11,599 bases of DNA from assembly GCA_964409165.1 (NCBI GenBank), contig CAYPCH010000116.1:1-11599 (forward strand), written 5' to 3'. The DNA is from CAYPCH01 sp964409165. Its GTDB lineage: Bacteria > Bacillota > Clostridia > Acetivibrionales > Acetivibrionaceae. Below the pieces are notes generated by a model. It saw nothing but the letters and a program-made list of their open reading frames with translations. It had not been told where the DNA came from and made no database searches. Positions 1 to 7,540 of the stretch are shown one piece after another (the stretch's first letter is position 1; every line of letters begins with the position of its first letter). The position numbers and the translations under genes were made by a program.

Positions 1-359
1 ATGCGGGAGTTGGTGGCAAGAAAGTTACTGTTTATCACTATACAAATAAAGGTGGTTATAATGGAATTGCCTCTGATAAGATATTTAAATTCAAAACATC
101 TAAACCAGGAAAAGGACATCCAGAAGGTGTTTATCTAACTACAAAATCGCCTGAAGAACTAATGAAAACCAACAATGGGTTTAAAAAACTTGGTATAACA
201 AGTTCAAAATCTGAATACTTTTTTGAATTTGAAATTGACGAGAGTTTATTAAAGACTTTTAAAGGCGATAGAAGCGAATTTATAAAATTTACTGATGATG
301 TTATAAATATTGATAGAAGTAATGTTTTACGTTATGGAGAAACACCAAAAAAGAAATAA
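1..359 (+). CDS. C-terminal end of a polymorphic toxin, HYD1-type ADP-ribosyltransferase domain (5' partial)
   Basis: The frame is already open at position 3 and runs 118 residues to TAA at 357-359, so the gene starts outside the window. The first in-window ATG (162) would cut the domain in half and has no ribosome binding site. Seen: HYTNKGGYNGI at residues 12-22, GVYLTTKSP at 42-50, then a strand-rich FEFEID segment and a basic PKKK end. The HYT plus GVYxT pattern is that of the Tox-ART-HYD1 toxin family, which sits at the extreme C-terminus of secreted polymorphic toxins. By family knowledge such domains transfer ADP-ribose from NAD to a target in a rival cell. Secretion route and N-terminal domains are not visible. 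The small genes just downstream fit an immunity role. Family call is fairly confident; activity and target are inferred. Confidence 0.72.
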   Translation, partial: AGVGGKKVTVYHYTNKGGYNGIASDKIFKFKTSKPGKGHPEGVYLTTKSPEELMKTNNGFKKLGITSSKSEYFFEFEIDESLLKTFKGDRSEFIKFTDDVINIDRSNVLRYGETPKKK

Positions 360-415
360 TTTATTTAACAAAACCTAAAAATGTGGCATTATATGGGGAA
401 AAAGGAGGGTTATAA

Positions 416-865
416 ATGATAAGTGGTATTGATTATATTCTTATATCAAACATGGATGGTAAATATGTAAATAAGTGTTTTAGGGACTTTTTTGTTAGAC
501 TTTGGGGAGCCCCAATATTTGATGATTCTGTGAGTTGTTCTAAGGAAAATAAGACTGAGCTATATGAACTGTTTATTTCAAAAAATAATGCTATGTTAGA
601 TTTTCATGATGAAAATGGTTTTGAGTTAGATGAAAACGGAGAAGGGTGTATCTACTTAATATCTTCCAAATATTCAAAAATAAATGAAGATTTAAGCAGC
701 ATTGTCAAGAACAAATTAAATGAAATTGAATGTATATATAAATACAACCTCGTACTAAATGATTGTTGGCAATACACATTAGTTTTACCTGCTACAATCG
801 AGGATAGCGAATTTTGTAAGTTAGTTCACGAAGAATTATTATCAATATTAAACTCTAAAAGCTAA
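416..865 (+). CDS. Small acidic protein of unknown family, candidate immunity protein for the upstream toxin
   Basis: This is a 149-residue protein beginning at ATG 416 behind a strong GGAGGG site (about 404-409). It lies 56 bases after the toxin stop. It has no signal peptide or membrane segment, so it is predicted cytosolic. It is acidic, with a DFHDENGFELDENGEG stretch in the middle and a tryptophan-containing segment (NDCWQYTLVLP) near the end. I do not recognise the family. The immunity assignment rests on position: in polymorphic toxin loci the gene directly after the toxin domain usually encodes the cognate cytosolic inhibitor. If so, it would bind and block the ADP-ribosyltransferase domain encoded at 1-359. 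It could instead belong to another toxin displaced by recombination. Confidence 0.6.
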   Translation: MISGIDYILISNMDGKYVNKCFRDFFVRLWGAPIFDDSVSCSKENKTELYELFISKNNAMLDFHDENGFELDENGEGCIYLISSKYSKINEDLSSIVKNKLNEIECIYKYNLVLNDCWQYTLVLPATIEDSEFCKLVHEELLSILNSKS

Positions 866-889
866 TGTAGGCATACAAAGCAAGGTGAG

Positions 890-1339
890 GACAACCACCA
901 AAAAAATGGAAGCCCTCTTTTATATTCTTTTGAAATTGCAAGTGATTATTTGAACTTTGGTAAGCTAGAAAGCGGAAATATCTGCATAAAATCCCGGCAA
1001 TCTAGTTTGGGTATGGCTCACAAGGAAAAGTTCGACGCGTCGAACTTTAAGGATAAGATAGTTGTAGCAAAAGGTTCAATGCAACCAAGAAATGTTTACC
1101 TAGAACGTTCAAAAGATGAAGTTGCTGGCGATTCAGGATGGTATCTTGGTTTGGTTGAAGAATAGGAATAACCTCAAGAATTAGAGGCTTATTATGTGCA
1201 TCAGTTACTAAAGCTTAGACCTTCTTTGCTCCAAGCGTTAGCCATTCCACGAGGGTATTTGGTTGTTTTTACTGGTGATGAAATTGAAGCTATACTGAAT
1301 GAAGAAGATATTGATATATGGCAAAGTTCGGTTACATAA
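890..1339 (+). pseudogene. Broken immunity gene, DUF2185/Imm33-like, interrupted by two in-frame stop codons
   Basis: One reading frame encodes a coherent protein on both sides of two closely spaced stops, TAG at 1163-1165 and TAA at 1169-1171. Before them it reads NGSPLLYSFEIASDY, then KIVVAKGSMQPRNVYLERS and DSGWYLGLVEE. After them, in the same frame, it reads PQELEAYYVHQLLKLRP, then ALAIPRGYLVVFTGDE and a normal TAA at 1337-1339. The DSGW block followed by an acidic helix, an RPxLL segment and a P-G motif resembles DUF2185/Imm33 immunity proteins. No ATG or clear ribosome binding site lies upstream. The frame is open back to the previous gene's stop at 863-865, so the 5' end is also lost or unclear and the left boundary is approximate. 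It is most simply a decayed extra immunity gene. The family call is from memory of the pattern and is moderate. Confidence 0.6.
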
Positions 1340-1372
1340 TTCAAACCATGATTTTTAATTAATAAACTAAGT

Positions 1373-1407
1373 AAAACCGCTTGAAATATTAATGTTCAAG
1401 CCGTTTT
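1373..1407 (+). terminator. Hairpin terminator after the immunity pseudogene
   Basis: AAAACCGCTTGAA (1373-1385) pairs with TTCAAGCCGTTTT (1395-1407) over 13 positions with one mismatch, leaving a 9-base loop. The right arm ends in a run of four T. The hairpin begins 33 bases after the stop codon at 1339. It is near-symmetric (A-tract on the left, T-tract on the right), so it could also act on the opposite strand. It fits an intrinsic terminator closing the toxin/immunity transcript. Confidence 0.65.
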
Positions 1408-1417
1408 GAAATTCTAA

Positions 1418-1624
1418 ATATCTTATAGAATTGTTGCACTTCAATATCCCAGCTTTTCTATTTTCTATTACCCGAAAATAAGTTCAAAGTACTCCACTGG
1501 AAAGGACGGAGGCTACGAACGTCATAAGGTGGATGAACAACACCTTGCATTACTGATAGGGAATCAATTCAAAATATATGATCTTCCACTTGACCGTTTG
1601 TTTTTGACAGTTAAACAAAACTAA
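1418..1624 (+). pseudogene. Orphan coding remnant, C-terminal fragment of an unrecognised protein
   Basis: Between an in-frame TAA (1415-1417) and TAA at 1622-1624 there are 68 open codons with protein-like composition but no ATG, GTG or TTG in a start position and no ribosome binding site. The readable part includes YYPKISSKYSTGKDGGYERH, then KVDEQHLALLIGNQFKIYDL and LFLTVKQN at the end. A terminator hairpin begins at its stop codon, as at the end of a real gene. I therefore infer the 3' end of a gene whose 5' part was deleted, perhaps during rearrangement of the toxin locus. I do not recognise the family. It could also be chance open sequence. Confidence 0.35.
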
Positions 1625-1672
1625 AGAGAAGTAACTCGCTTAAAATGCGACTTTCCTTCTCTTTTCTTATTT
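1623..1672 (+). terminator. Hairpin terminator with T-rich tail
   Basis: AAAGAGAAG (1623-1631) pairs perfectly with CTTCTCTTT (1656-1664). Inside is a second small stem, CGC (1637-1639) with GCG (1647-1649), above a mismatched stretch. The tail reads TTTTCTTATTTT. It overlaps the stop of the coding remnant at 1622-1624 and separates the accessory region from the promoter of the pilus cluster. Confidence 0.65.
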
Positions 1673-1801
1673 TAATAATATTGTATGGAATAGTTAATTT
1701 AAAAATTTTCTTATTCAACTGTCGAAAACCCGATATAGGCGTATTGTGTTGCCATTATAGCAAAATAAAAGCAATTTCTACATGATAATGTGATTTTTAT
1801 G

Positions 1802-1830
1802 TTGAAATTTCTAGAAGAGTTTCTTATAAT
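1802..1830 (+). promoter_or_regulatory. Sigma-A-type promoter of the Tad pilus operon
   Basis: TTGAAA (1802-1807) and a perfect TATAAT (1825-1830) are separated by exactly 17 bases, close to the housekeeping consensus. Transcription would begin near 1837, giving an untranslated leader of about 120 bases before the ATG at 1960. A second TTGACT at 1872-1877 with an A/T-rich TATATAAAAT near 1899-1908 has a poor 21-23 base spacing and is less convincing. I see no known riboswitch pattern in the leader. Confidence 0.7.
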
Positions 1831-1959
1831 TACACTATAGACAAAAGATACTGTGCAGTTATTCCAATTTATTGACTACTTGGTGCAGATAACTACTTTA
1901 TATAAAATGACGAAAGCTGATACATGCATTGTTTGTTGTAATTTTGTTTAGGGGGAACT

Positions 1960-3351
1960 ATGAATTTATACATAATCGCAGGGTCTAATTCTGAAACCAT
2001 CAGGCAAGTCATGGAAAGAACAAATCGAATTTCTGTTGTAAAATGTGAAGACTCTATAGGACAAGCTTTTAAATATCTTTTAACTGATTGTTTGCAATAT
2101 GATGCCATATTGCTGACAGATCAAGGCGTGATAAACAATTACGATAGTTTTAAAGAGATAATGGAGAGCTTTGTCGAAATTTTAGAGAATTCAGCCTGTC
2201 AGGCGTATTTCAAGTTTGTTACCAAAGATCCCGGTTTAGAAATTATATTTAATCAAGCTGTAGGCAATAACCCCAGATTTTCCGTGCATTTTATCGATCA
2301 GGTGAGGATACCTGCATCCATGCTTGTGGATATATGTTTGTCACACGAATCCAATACGGGTATAAACAGCCCTGTATTTAATAAAGCTGATAATTGCAAG
2401 ACTTCAAAAAAATCCTGGGGCATCTTTGATATGCTAAAGATATCGCAGATTAAATCAAAAACACCCGATGAAGCCAGTCAATATGAGAATACTTCTAAAA
2501 GGGCTTACAAATCAGGAATTTTTAGAACGAAAAAGCATGAAAATAAAAATGTCTTTTTAAGCTCTAAAGATTGCAGGAAAGTAGCTGTTATAACTGGCCA
2601 CAGGGGGTCTGGTGTTACAGGCACAGCTGCAAATGTGGCTTCTGTTGCATCGGAACAGGGATTGACCGCCGTTGTTTTAGACCTTGATATATTATTTCGG
2701 GGTATGAACCTCTATTTTACCAAATTCGGTGATGAGGTTGAGTTGAATGCTGATTTAGGTTATTCATTGATACGCTGCCTGATGAAACCGGAGTCCTATA
2801 GCATTAATTCTTGCATGATAAATGAAAACTTGTCGGTTATAACCCTTGCGTACTCGGTTTCTAGCAGAGACAGACTTTTAGAGGCACTCGATTACAGAAG
2901 ACTGTTAAGCTTGATAAGTCTTTTGAGAGTGAAATTTAATCTTGTTCTGATAGACATGCCCATGGATATGCTGGAGAAATATCCCGATATAATAACACAG
3001 GTTGACAGTATAGGGTTGTGCGTAAATAATACTATTTATTCTGTTATAAACACTGTTAAACTGATTGAGGAAACCATATCGCAAGACAGTCTTCTGTTCA
3101 GAACAAAGAGCAGGGTTATTGTTACCAGATACAATGAAAACAATAACCATAATGGAAGGAAGTTTTCTCCTGAATTTACTTGTGAGCTTTTAAATGATCT
3201 AAGTGGTGTTATCGGGGGTGAATACAGAATCGGTGGTAGGGTTCCCTATTCAGGGGATTTCGATTTACAGGCCGGTCGCAGAGAAAAGATTTGTCATACC
3301 AACGATACATATAGAAATCATTATTTTGAAGTGCTGAAAAGTTTATTATAA
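1960..3351 (+). CDS. tadZ: TadZ/CpaE-like pilus localisation protein with degenerate P-loop
   Basis: A 463-residue protein starting at ATG 1960 behind AGGGGG. Residues 1-130 look like an atypical receiver-like domain (opening MNLYIIAGSN, later YDAILLTDQG). A low-complexity linker covers about 140-200, and a MinD/ParA-fold domain runs from about 207 to the end. The P-loop region is GHRGSGVTGT (213-222). The lysines of the usual KGGxGKT/S deviant Walker A are replaced (H/R at the first site, V219 at the second). VVLDLD (238-243) and LVLIDMP (328-334, D332) match the other conserved strands. TadZ proteins form polar foci that recruit the Tad machine, and atypical P-loops are known in the family. 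This is the first gene after the operon promoter. The family call is strong; ATP binding or hydrolysis is doubtful on sequence. Confidence 0.8.
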   Translation: MNLYIIAGSNSETIRQVMERTNRISVVKCEDSIGQAFKYLLTDCLQYDAILLTDQGVINNYDSFKEIMESFVEILENSACQAYFKFVTKDPGLEIIFNQAVGNNPRFSVHFIDQVRIPASMLVDICLSHESNTGINSPVFNKADNCKTSKKSWGIFDMLKISQIKSKTPDEASQYENTSKRAYKSGIFRTKKHENKNVFLSSKDCRKVAVITGHRGSGVTGTAANVASVASEQGLTAVVLDLDILFRGMNLYFTKFGDEVELNADLGYSLIRCLMKPESYSINSCMINENLSVITLAYSVSSRDRLLEALDYRRLLSLISLLRVKFNLVLIDMPMDMLEKYPDIITQVDSIGLCVNNTIYSVINTVKLIEETISQDSLLFRTKSRVIVTRYNENNNHNGRKFSPEFTCELLNDLSGVIGGEYRIGGRVPYSGDFDLQAGRREKICHTNDTYRNHYFEVLKSLL

Positions 3352-3415
3352 AAAATTTATTATAAATTGTTTTAAAACTAAACAAGTCTATTTAAAATAC
3401 CCCAGGGAGGAATAT

Positions 3416-4309
3416 ATGGATATAAACAGTATTAAAAGTATTAAGCCGGGAAGCAATCTTCCCAAAAAAGTGCTTGCCGTAATCATTAGTGTTTTCATTG
3501 TGGCTGTATCGTTTATTTTCTTGAATAATGTAAGCAGTGATGCAAAAGAAGTGATTGAGATTACGGTTGTCAGATCAAGCGGCGGAATTCCTGCAAGGAC
3601 TCTGATTACAAAAGACATGATTGCCAGGGGAACTATTTTGAAGCAGGATTTCAATAAAGATATGATACTGTATGAAAATGCTGAGGAAATATTAAATAAG
3701 TATTCAGCATATTTTTTGAGAAACGAAACGCCAATATATTATGACCAACTGACAGCAATAAAGCCAATAAAAAATGAATGGTTGTATGAACTGCCGCAGG
3801 AGAAGGAAGTAGTGACAATACCTTATGATTATAATAAATGTGGTGGTGACATACTTACGCCGGGCGATTACATAAGAGTGAGGATAACTTATGAAGCTGA
3901 AGAAGTTGTTAATGTACAGGCAGGTGAAGGCGAACCCCCATACTTGACGGCGAGAACTAGTACAAAAAGAGCTACAAGGACTGAAATTATTTTTGACCGT
4001 ATTCTTGTAAAGGATATGCTCAATTCAAAAGGCCACTCAATATATGAAGTTTACCAGGAAGTATTAAAGCTTAGTGAGGAGAAAAGGCAGGCTGCAATGA
4101 CCAGTAAGGAGTTTATGCAGAGTGTACTTGCAAAATCCCTTGTACTTGAAGCCTCTGATGAGCAGGTAAACAAATATGCAACATATAACGGCGATAACTG
4201 TACTTTTACTTTCACAATCTTAAGCAGAGACGGCAACGATAATCTTATTGAGCAGCTTCCTACTGTTCAGAAGGAGGTGGAAACATGGATAAACGGGAAG
4301 AAAGACTAG
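3416..4309 (+). CDS. cpaB: CpaB/RcpC-like Flp pilus assembly protein (SAF domain)
   Basis: A 297-residue membrane-anchored protein starting at ATG 3416 behind a strong AGGGAGG site. One membrane segment lies at about 18-37 (KVLAVIISVFIVAVSFIF), giving a short cytoplasmic N-terminus and a large external part. Residues 48-115 resemble a SAF domain: a strand EITVVRS, then GIPARTLITKDMI, with RNETPIYYDQL at its end. A second conserved block, GGDILTPGDYIRVRI (143-157), is the usual CpaB/RcpC C-terminal motif. In Gram-negative Tad systems this protein works next to the secretin. Here there is no secretin, so a role in the wall or at the outer membrane face is inferred. It overlaps the next gene by 25 bases, which supports co-translation. 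Confidence 0.75.
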   Translation: MDINSIKSIKPGSNLPKKVLAVIISVFIVAVSFIFLNNVSSDAKEVIEITVVRSSGGIPARTLITKDMIARGTILKQDFNKDMILYENAEEILNKYSAYFLRNETPIYYDQLTAIKPIKNEWLYELPQEKEVVTIPYDYNKCGGDILTPGDYIRVRITYEAEEVVNVQAGEGEPPYLTARTSTKRATRTEIIFDRILVKDMLNSKGHSIYEVYQEVLKLSEEKRQAAMTSKEFMQSVLAKSLVLEASDEQVNKYATYNGDNCTFTFTILSRDGNDNLIEQLPTVQKEVETWINGKKD

Positions 4310-5112
4310 ATGCAAGGGAAATACTAGGTAAGCTGTCTCCCCGGGATAAAATATATAATGAAATTGACTCGAACCAGGTTATAGATAACGTTGTAGCATT
4401 TATACCTGCAGCAGATTCTACGGACAGCTCCATCCTTCTGGTTAATACAGCCGCGGCACTGGCAAAAAAAGGGTGGAGTGTATGCATACTTGACTTGAAA
4501 GTGTTTTATCCCAATATATACAAACTTCTGGACTGTGAAGTGGCTCCAAAAGGCAAAGGGCTTATAAAGCTGTGTAGGAGCGACAAAGTGGATTTTAGGG
4601 ATGAAATAACCACAAGCAAGTATAAAAACCTTTATCTGCTATCTCCAAGCCCGATGGATTTGATAGAAGAATATTTTGATTTCTTATTAGAGGATGTTGA
4701 ACGTGTTATTGGCACACTGAAAGAAATGTTTGACCTTGTTCTAATAGATGTTCCGAATAATCCACCTCTGGAGTTTTGCGTTGGTGCAATAAAACAATGC
4801 AATGTAGGCTTTATAATATGGAGCGAGAGGGTAGACTGTCCTCAGAATACCAGTAAGTTTTTGAATTATATAGGTTCATTGGGTATAAGTTCTGCAAAAA
4901 TAGCCAATGTAATTTTAAACAATGTACAGGGCTTTGAATATGACAAGCAGGTAATTACCGAGATGGGTATGAAGCTTATAGCAGAGTTTCCGCAGATTCC
5001 GTCCATTATCAACTACTCTCTTGATGGTCGGGTTTATATTGTTGACAGTCTTATATTGAATAAGAGATATCAAAAATCTATGAACTTTTTTATTGATATT
5101 CTGGTGAAGTAA
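4285..5112 (+). CDS. Second TadZ/CpaE-like MinD-fold protein, P-loop lost
   Basis: A 275-residue protein. The ATG at 4285 is set by AAGGAGGT just upstream, inside the end of the cpaB-like gene. It lacks the N-terminal receiver-like domain of the first TadZ and is essentially a lone MinD/ParA-type fold. VVAFIPAAD (36-44) is the first strand, SVCILDLK (65-72) the second, and LVLIDVP (151-157, D155) the Walker B strand. Where the deviant Walker A should be there is PAADSTDSS (41-49), with no glycine and no lysine. Helix NTAAALAKKGW (54-64) is the normal helix after the P-loop. Nucleotide binding is therefore unlikely, and a partner or scaffold role for the first TadZ-like protein or TadA is inferred. 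The fold is confident; the function is not. It could be called hypothetical or CpaE-like by others. Confidence 0.65.
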   Translation: MDKREERLDAREILGKLSPRDKIYNEIDSNQVIDNVVAFIPAADSTDSSILLVNTAAALAKKGWSVCILDLKVFYPNIYKLLDCEVAPKGKGLIKLCRSDKVDFRDEITTSKYKNLYLLSPSPMDLIEEYFDFLLEDVERVIGTLKEMFDLVLIDVPNNPPLEFCVGAIKQCNVGFIIWSERVDCPQNTSKFLNYIGSLGISSAKIANVILNNVQGFEYDKQVITEMGMKLIAEFPQIPSIINYSLDGRVYIVDSLILNKRYQKSMNFFIDILVK

Positions 5113-5130
5113 TTACATGGAGGAGATTAA

Positions 5131-6591
5131 ATGCTTAAAAGAAGCGATGTAAGTGAACTTCAAAGAAAAGCAAAATTCAATGTGGATAACGATGGCACTT
5201 CGTATTCAAGGTTTGTTTTGATGGCTTTTGATGAAGCAGTAAAGCAGTGTCAGCATTACATAAGCAAGGTCGCATCCAATTACTACAGAAGAATTGATGA
5301 CCCTAAAAAGAAAAGGGAAATGACCGAGAGGTATATAAATGACTATGTTGAAACCCAGACCCCTGAAGTGGAAGGATACCACAATCTTTTAGATTTAAAA
5401 GATGCTCTTACAGATGAAATAACACATTATGGGCCCATTACCGAGGCTATGGAGGACCCAGAGATTGATGAAATAAGGGCAAACGGCCCGCATCAGATTT
5501 TCGTTGAAAAGTACGGAAAGACAGTGCAGTGGGATAAATGTTTTAACGACAGAGAGCATATGGAAAGAATAATTGCAAAGCTTATAGGCATATCAAAAGT
5601 AAGGCTTACGCCAAGGATGCCTATGGTTAATGCACGTACAATTGACGGTTGCAGGGTCAATGCAACCCATGCTGATATTTCTCCATATGGTATGCCTGCT
5701 TTTGTTGTCAGAAAGTTTAAGAAAGCTACCCTGTCCCCTGAAAATATGATAAAAGAACAATCCTTTTCAAAGAATATGTTCAAGATGTTGTCCTTAATGC
5801 CTAGGGCTGACCTGTCCTGGATGACTGTAGGGCCTACGGGAAGCGGAAAAACAACTCTTAATGAGGTTTTAATAAAGCAGATAGACCCTCTGAGCCGTAT
5901 AATAACAATTGAGAACCCTTCGGAGCTAAGGCTTCTAAGATATAAAAACAATGATCCGAATGAAAAGGTTATAAATGATGTCCTTCAATATGAATCTGTG
6001 AGTGAGGACGATGACAGCAGCCCTGCTACCATGGAAAACCTTTTGATTAACTCTATGAGACAGTCGCCCCACTGGATAGGACCCGGTGAGCTTCGTGCGC
6101 CGGGAGAATTTGCAACTGCTTTAAGGGCAGCGCAGACAGGTCACTACTTCTTTACCACTCTTCATGCTGAGGGTGATAAGGAAGCGATATACAGGTTTTT
6201 AACGGCATATCTGATTCAGTCAGATGAACCGGCAGAACTGGCGCTTAGAAACATATGTGCAGCCGTAAAATTTGTTGTTTTTCAGGAAAAACTTGCGGAT
6301 GGTTCAAGAAAAGTTACTTCAATATCGGAAGTTTTGGGCTCTGAAGGATTGAACCCAATTGTAAACCAGATATATACATTTGACTGTCTTGATGTTGAAG
6401 AGAACCCTTTGACAGGTAAAGTAACACAAATAGTGGGCAAACATAAACGTGTAGGCTCTATATCTGAAAAACTTCAGCAGAAAATGATTAAATCAGGTAT
6501 CAAACGCAGCAAGTTTGAGTTCCTGACACTTCCTATGGATCCTGAAGAAGAGGAGGTTTACGATATAGATGGAATTCAATTTTCTGTTTAG
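5131..6591 (+). CDS. tadA: TadA/CpaF-type pilus motor ATPase
   Basis: A 486-residue secretion ATPase of the type II/IV (VirB11/PilT-like) superfamily, starting at ATG 5131 behind GGAGGAG. After a divergent N-terminal region (1-90) comes the TadA/CpaF core: a PEIDEIRANGPHQIFVEK block (about 111-128), RVNATHADISPYG before the P-loop, the Walker A GPTGSGKTT at 234-242, GPGELR (317-322) in the Walker B position with E320, and the His-box TTLHAEG around H345. The protein is cytoplasmic and should hexamerise under TadB/TadC to drive pilin assembly. Walker B reads WIGPGELRAPGE rather than the usual VGEVRG form. The length is normal for the family. It overlaps the tadB-like gene by 23 bases. Very likely the functional motor of the cluster. 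Confidence 0.93.
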   Translation: MLKRSDVSELQRKAKFNVDNDGTSYSRFVLMAFDEAVKQCQHYISKVASNYYRRIDDPKKKREMTERYINDYVETQTPEVEGYHNLLDLKDALTDEITHYGPITEAMEDPEIDEIRANGPHQIFVEKYGKTVQWDKCFNDREHMERIIAKLIGISKVRLTPRMPMVNARTIDGCRVNATHADISPYGMPAFVVRKFKKATLSPENMIKEQSFSKNMFKMLSLMPRADLSWMTVGPTGSGKTTLNEVLIKQIDPLSRIITIENPSELRLLRYKNNDPNEKVINDVLQYESVSEDDDSSPATMENLLINSMRQSPHWIGPGELRAPGEFATALRAAQTGHYFFTTLHAEGDKEAIYRFLTAYLIQSDEPAELALRNICAAVKFVVFQEKLADGSRKVTSISEVLGSEGLNPIVNQIYTFDCLDVEENPLTGKVTQIVGKHKRVGSISEKLQQKMIKSGIKRSKFEFLTLPMDPEEEEVYDIDGIQFSV

Positions 6592-7540
6592 TTTGGGGTT
6601 GGGTGTTGTCTCGCTGATTTTACTCAATATCCTTATGGATCTTAGATTGGTACGGGATGCAAAATATTCGTTCTTGAGCCTTTTTGACACTCTGGCATCC
6701 TACAATACAAGAAAATATGTTCAGAGAGTGAAGAGAAACAGGATAATAAAGCAAAAAGACAATTTTATAACAAAGTATAATGCAATAGTTGAGGCCCTCA
6801 TTTTTGACTTTAACCTTCCTTTGACGCTGGAAGGTTTCAACTCTGTAATGTGTATTATGTTTTCGGTTATAGTTCTGGTTGCTGTTTTGTTTTTAAACAA
6901 TATAACACTTTCCATGTTTGTATCGGTATCTATACTGGTGGGGATAATAACATACCTGACTATGCAGTCGAGACAAGCGAAAGCTGCAAAAATTGAATGC
7001 ATAATGGACGCTGAGGATATTCTCTGTCCTCTTGCCAAAGAAGGTGTGCTGGTGGCAATAAAAAAGGTATTGGAATCGGATGAATACCTTCACAGGAGTA
7101 TAAAACCACACTTTGTCCAGTTTGTAGAAAACTATGAGAACCATGGTTACTCCTTCAAACGTGCCATGGAAATTTTAAATAAGCAGTTGGGTCCGAAGTT
7201 TGACAATTTTGCAAAAAAAGCTGTTGTCTTTGAGTACAACGAAAGAAAAGGTATGGCGGATGTTTTTCTTGATATTGTTGATGAAAATGCGGCACTGCGA
7301 GAGATAAACGCAAAAAAGAACAGAATATTCAAAAAGATGAACTTGGATTTTCTGATTAAGGCCTCCCTGATAGTAATATTTTTGGCATATTCAATGACAT
7401 TCAGAGACTTGAGGGAGTTTTTATTAAATACCGACCTCGGAAGGTTTATAAATACCTTTGCAATTGTTTCTATATGCCTGGGGTTTGCAAGGTGTCAGGC
7501 TCTTCAGGGCGACATAGGCAAGTTTGGAGGGGATAAATAG
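6569..7540 (+). CDS. tadB: TadB-like pilus platform membrane protein (T2SSF family)
   Basis: A 323-residue membrane protein with ATG at 6569, inside the end of tadA. A GAGGAGG site near 6550 is about a dozen bases away, so coupling to tadA translation probably matters. Membrane segments are at about 5-23, a pair at 88-130 (CIMFSVIVLVAVLFL, then VSVSILVGIITYL), and a closing pair at about 258-275 and 293-310. The cytoplasmic block between them (about 135-255) with helices such as DAEDILCPLAKEGVLVAI and YENHGYSFKRAMEIL corresponds to the GspF/T2SSF helical domain that contacts TadA. Order after tadA and before a second similar gene is the standard tadA-tadB-tadC layout. The sequence is divergent, so the TadB label relies partly on gene order. 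Confidence 0.75.
   Translation: MEFNFLFSLGLGVVSLILLNILMDLRLVRDAKYSFLSLFDTLASYNTRKYVQRVKRNRIIKQKDNFITKYNAIVEALIFDFNLPLTLEGFNSVMCIMFSVIVLVAVLFLNNITLSMFVSVSILVGIITYLTMQSRQAKAAKIECIMDAEDILCPLAKEGVLVAIKKVLESDEYLHRSIKPHFVQFVENYENHGYSFKRAMEILNKQLGPKFDNFAKKAVVFEYNERKGMADVFLDIVDENAALREINAKKNRIFKKMNLDFLIKASLIVIFLAYSMTFRDLREFLLNTDLGRFINTFAIVSICLGFARCQALQGDIGKFGGDK

Noticed and set aside
162..359. ATG at 162 as the start of a separate 65-residue gene
   Set aside because: The same frame is open to the window edge and carries the HYT part of the toxin domain; there is no ribosome binding site at 162.
1163..1171. Programmed readthrough of the two stops in the immunity pseudogene
   Set aside because: Two different stops 3 bases apart without a start codon or recoding signal are more simply explained by decay.
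1837..1959. Possible c-di-GMP or other riboswitch in the first tad leader
   Set aside because: A short GACGAAAGC stretch is suggestive, but the rest of the GEMM consensus and its stems are absent.
3352..3386. Direct repeat TTTATTATAAA in the first intergenic gap
   Set aside because: It is short AT-rich sequence with no sign of a specific binding site or of a mobile element.
5493..5951. A 152-codon open frame on the minus strand
   Set aside because: It is fully antisense to the tadA core including the Walker A region and lacks any domain signal. It reflects codon bias of the real gene.
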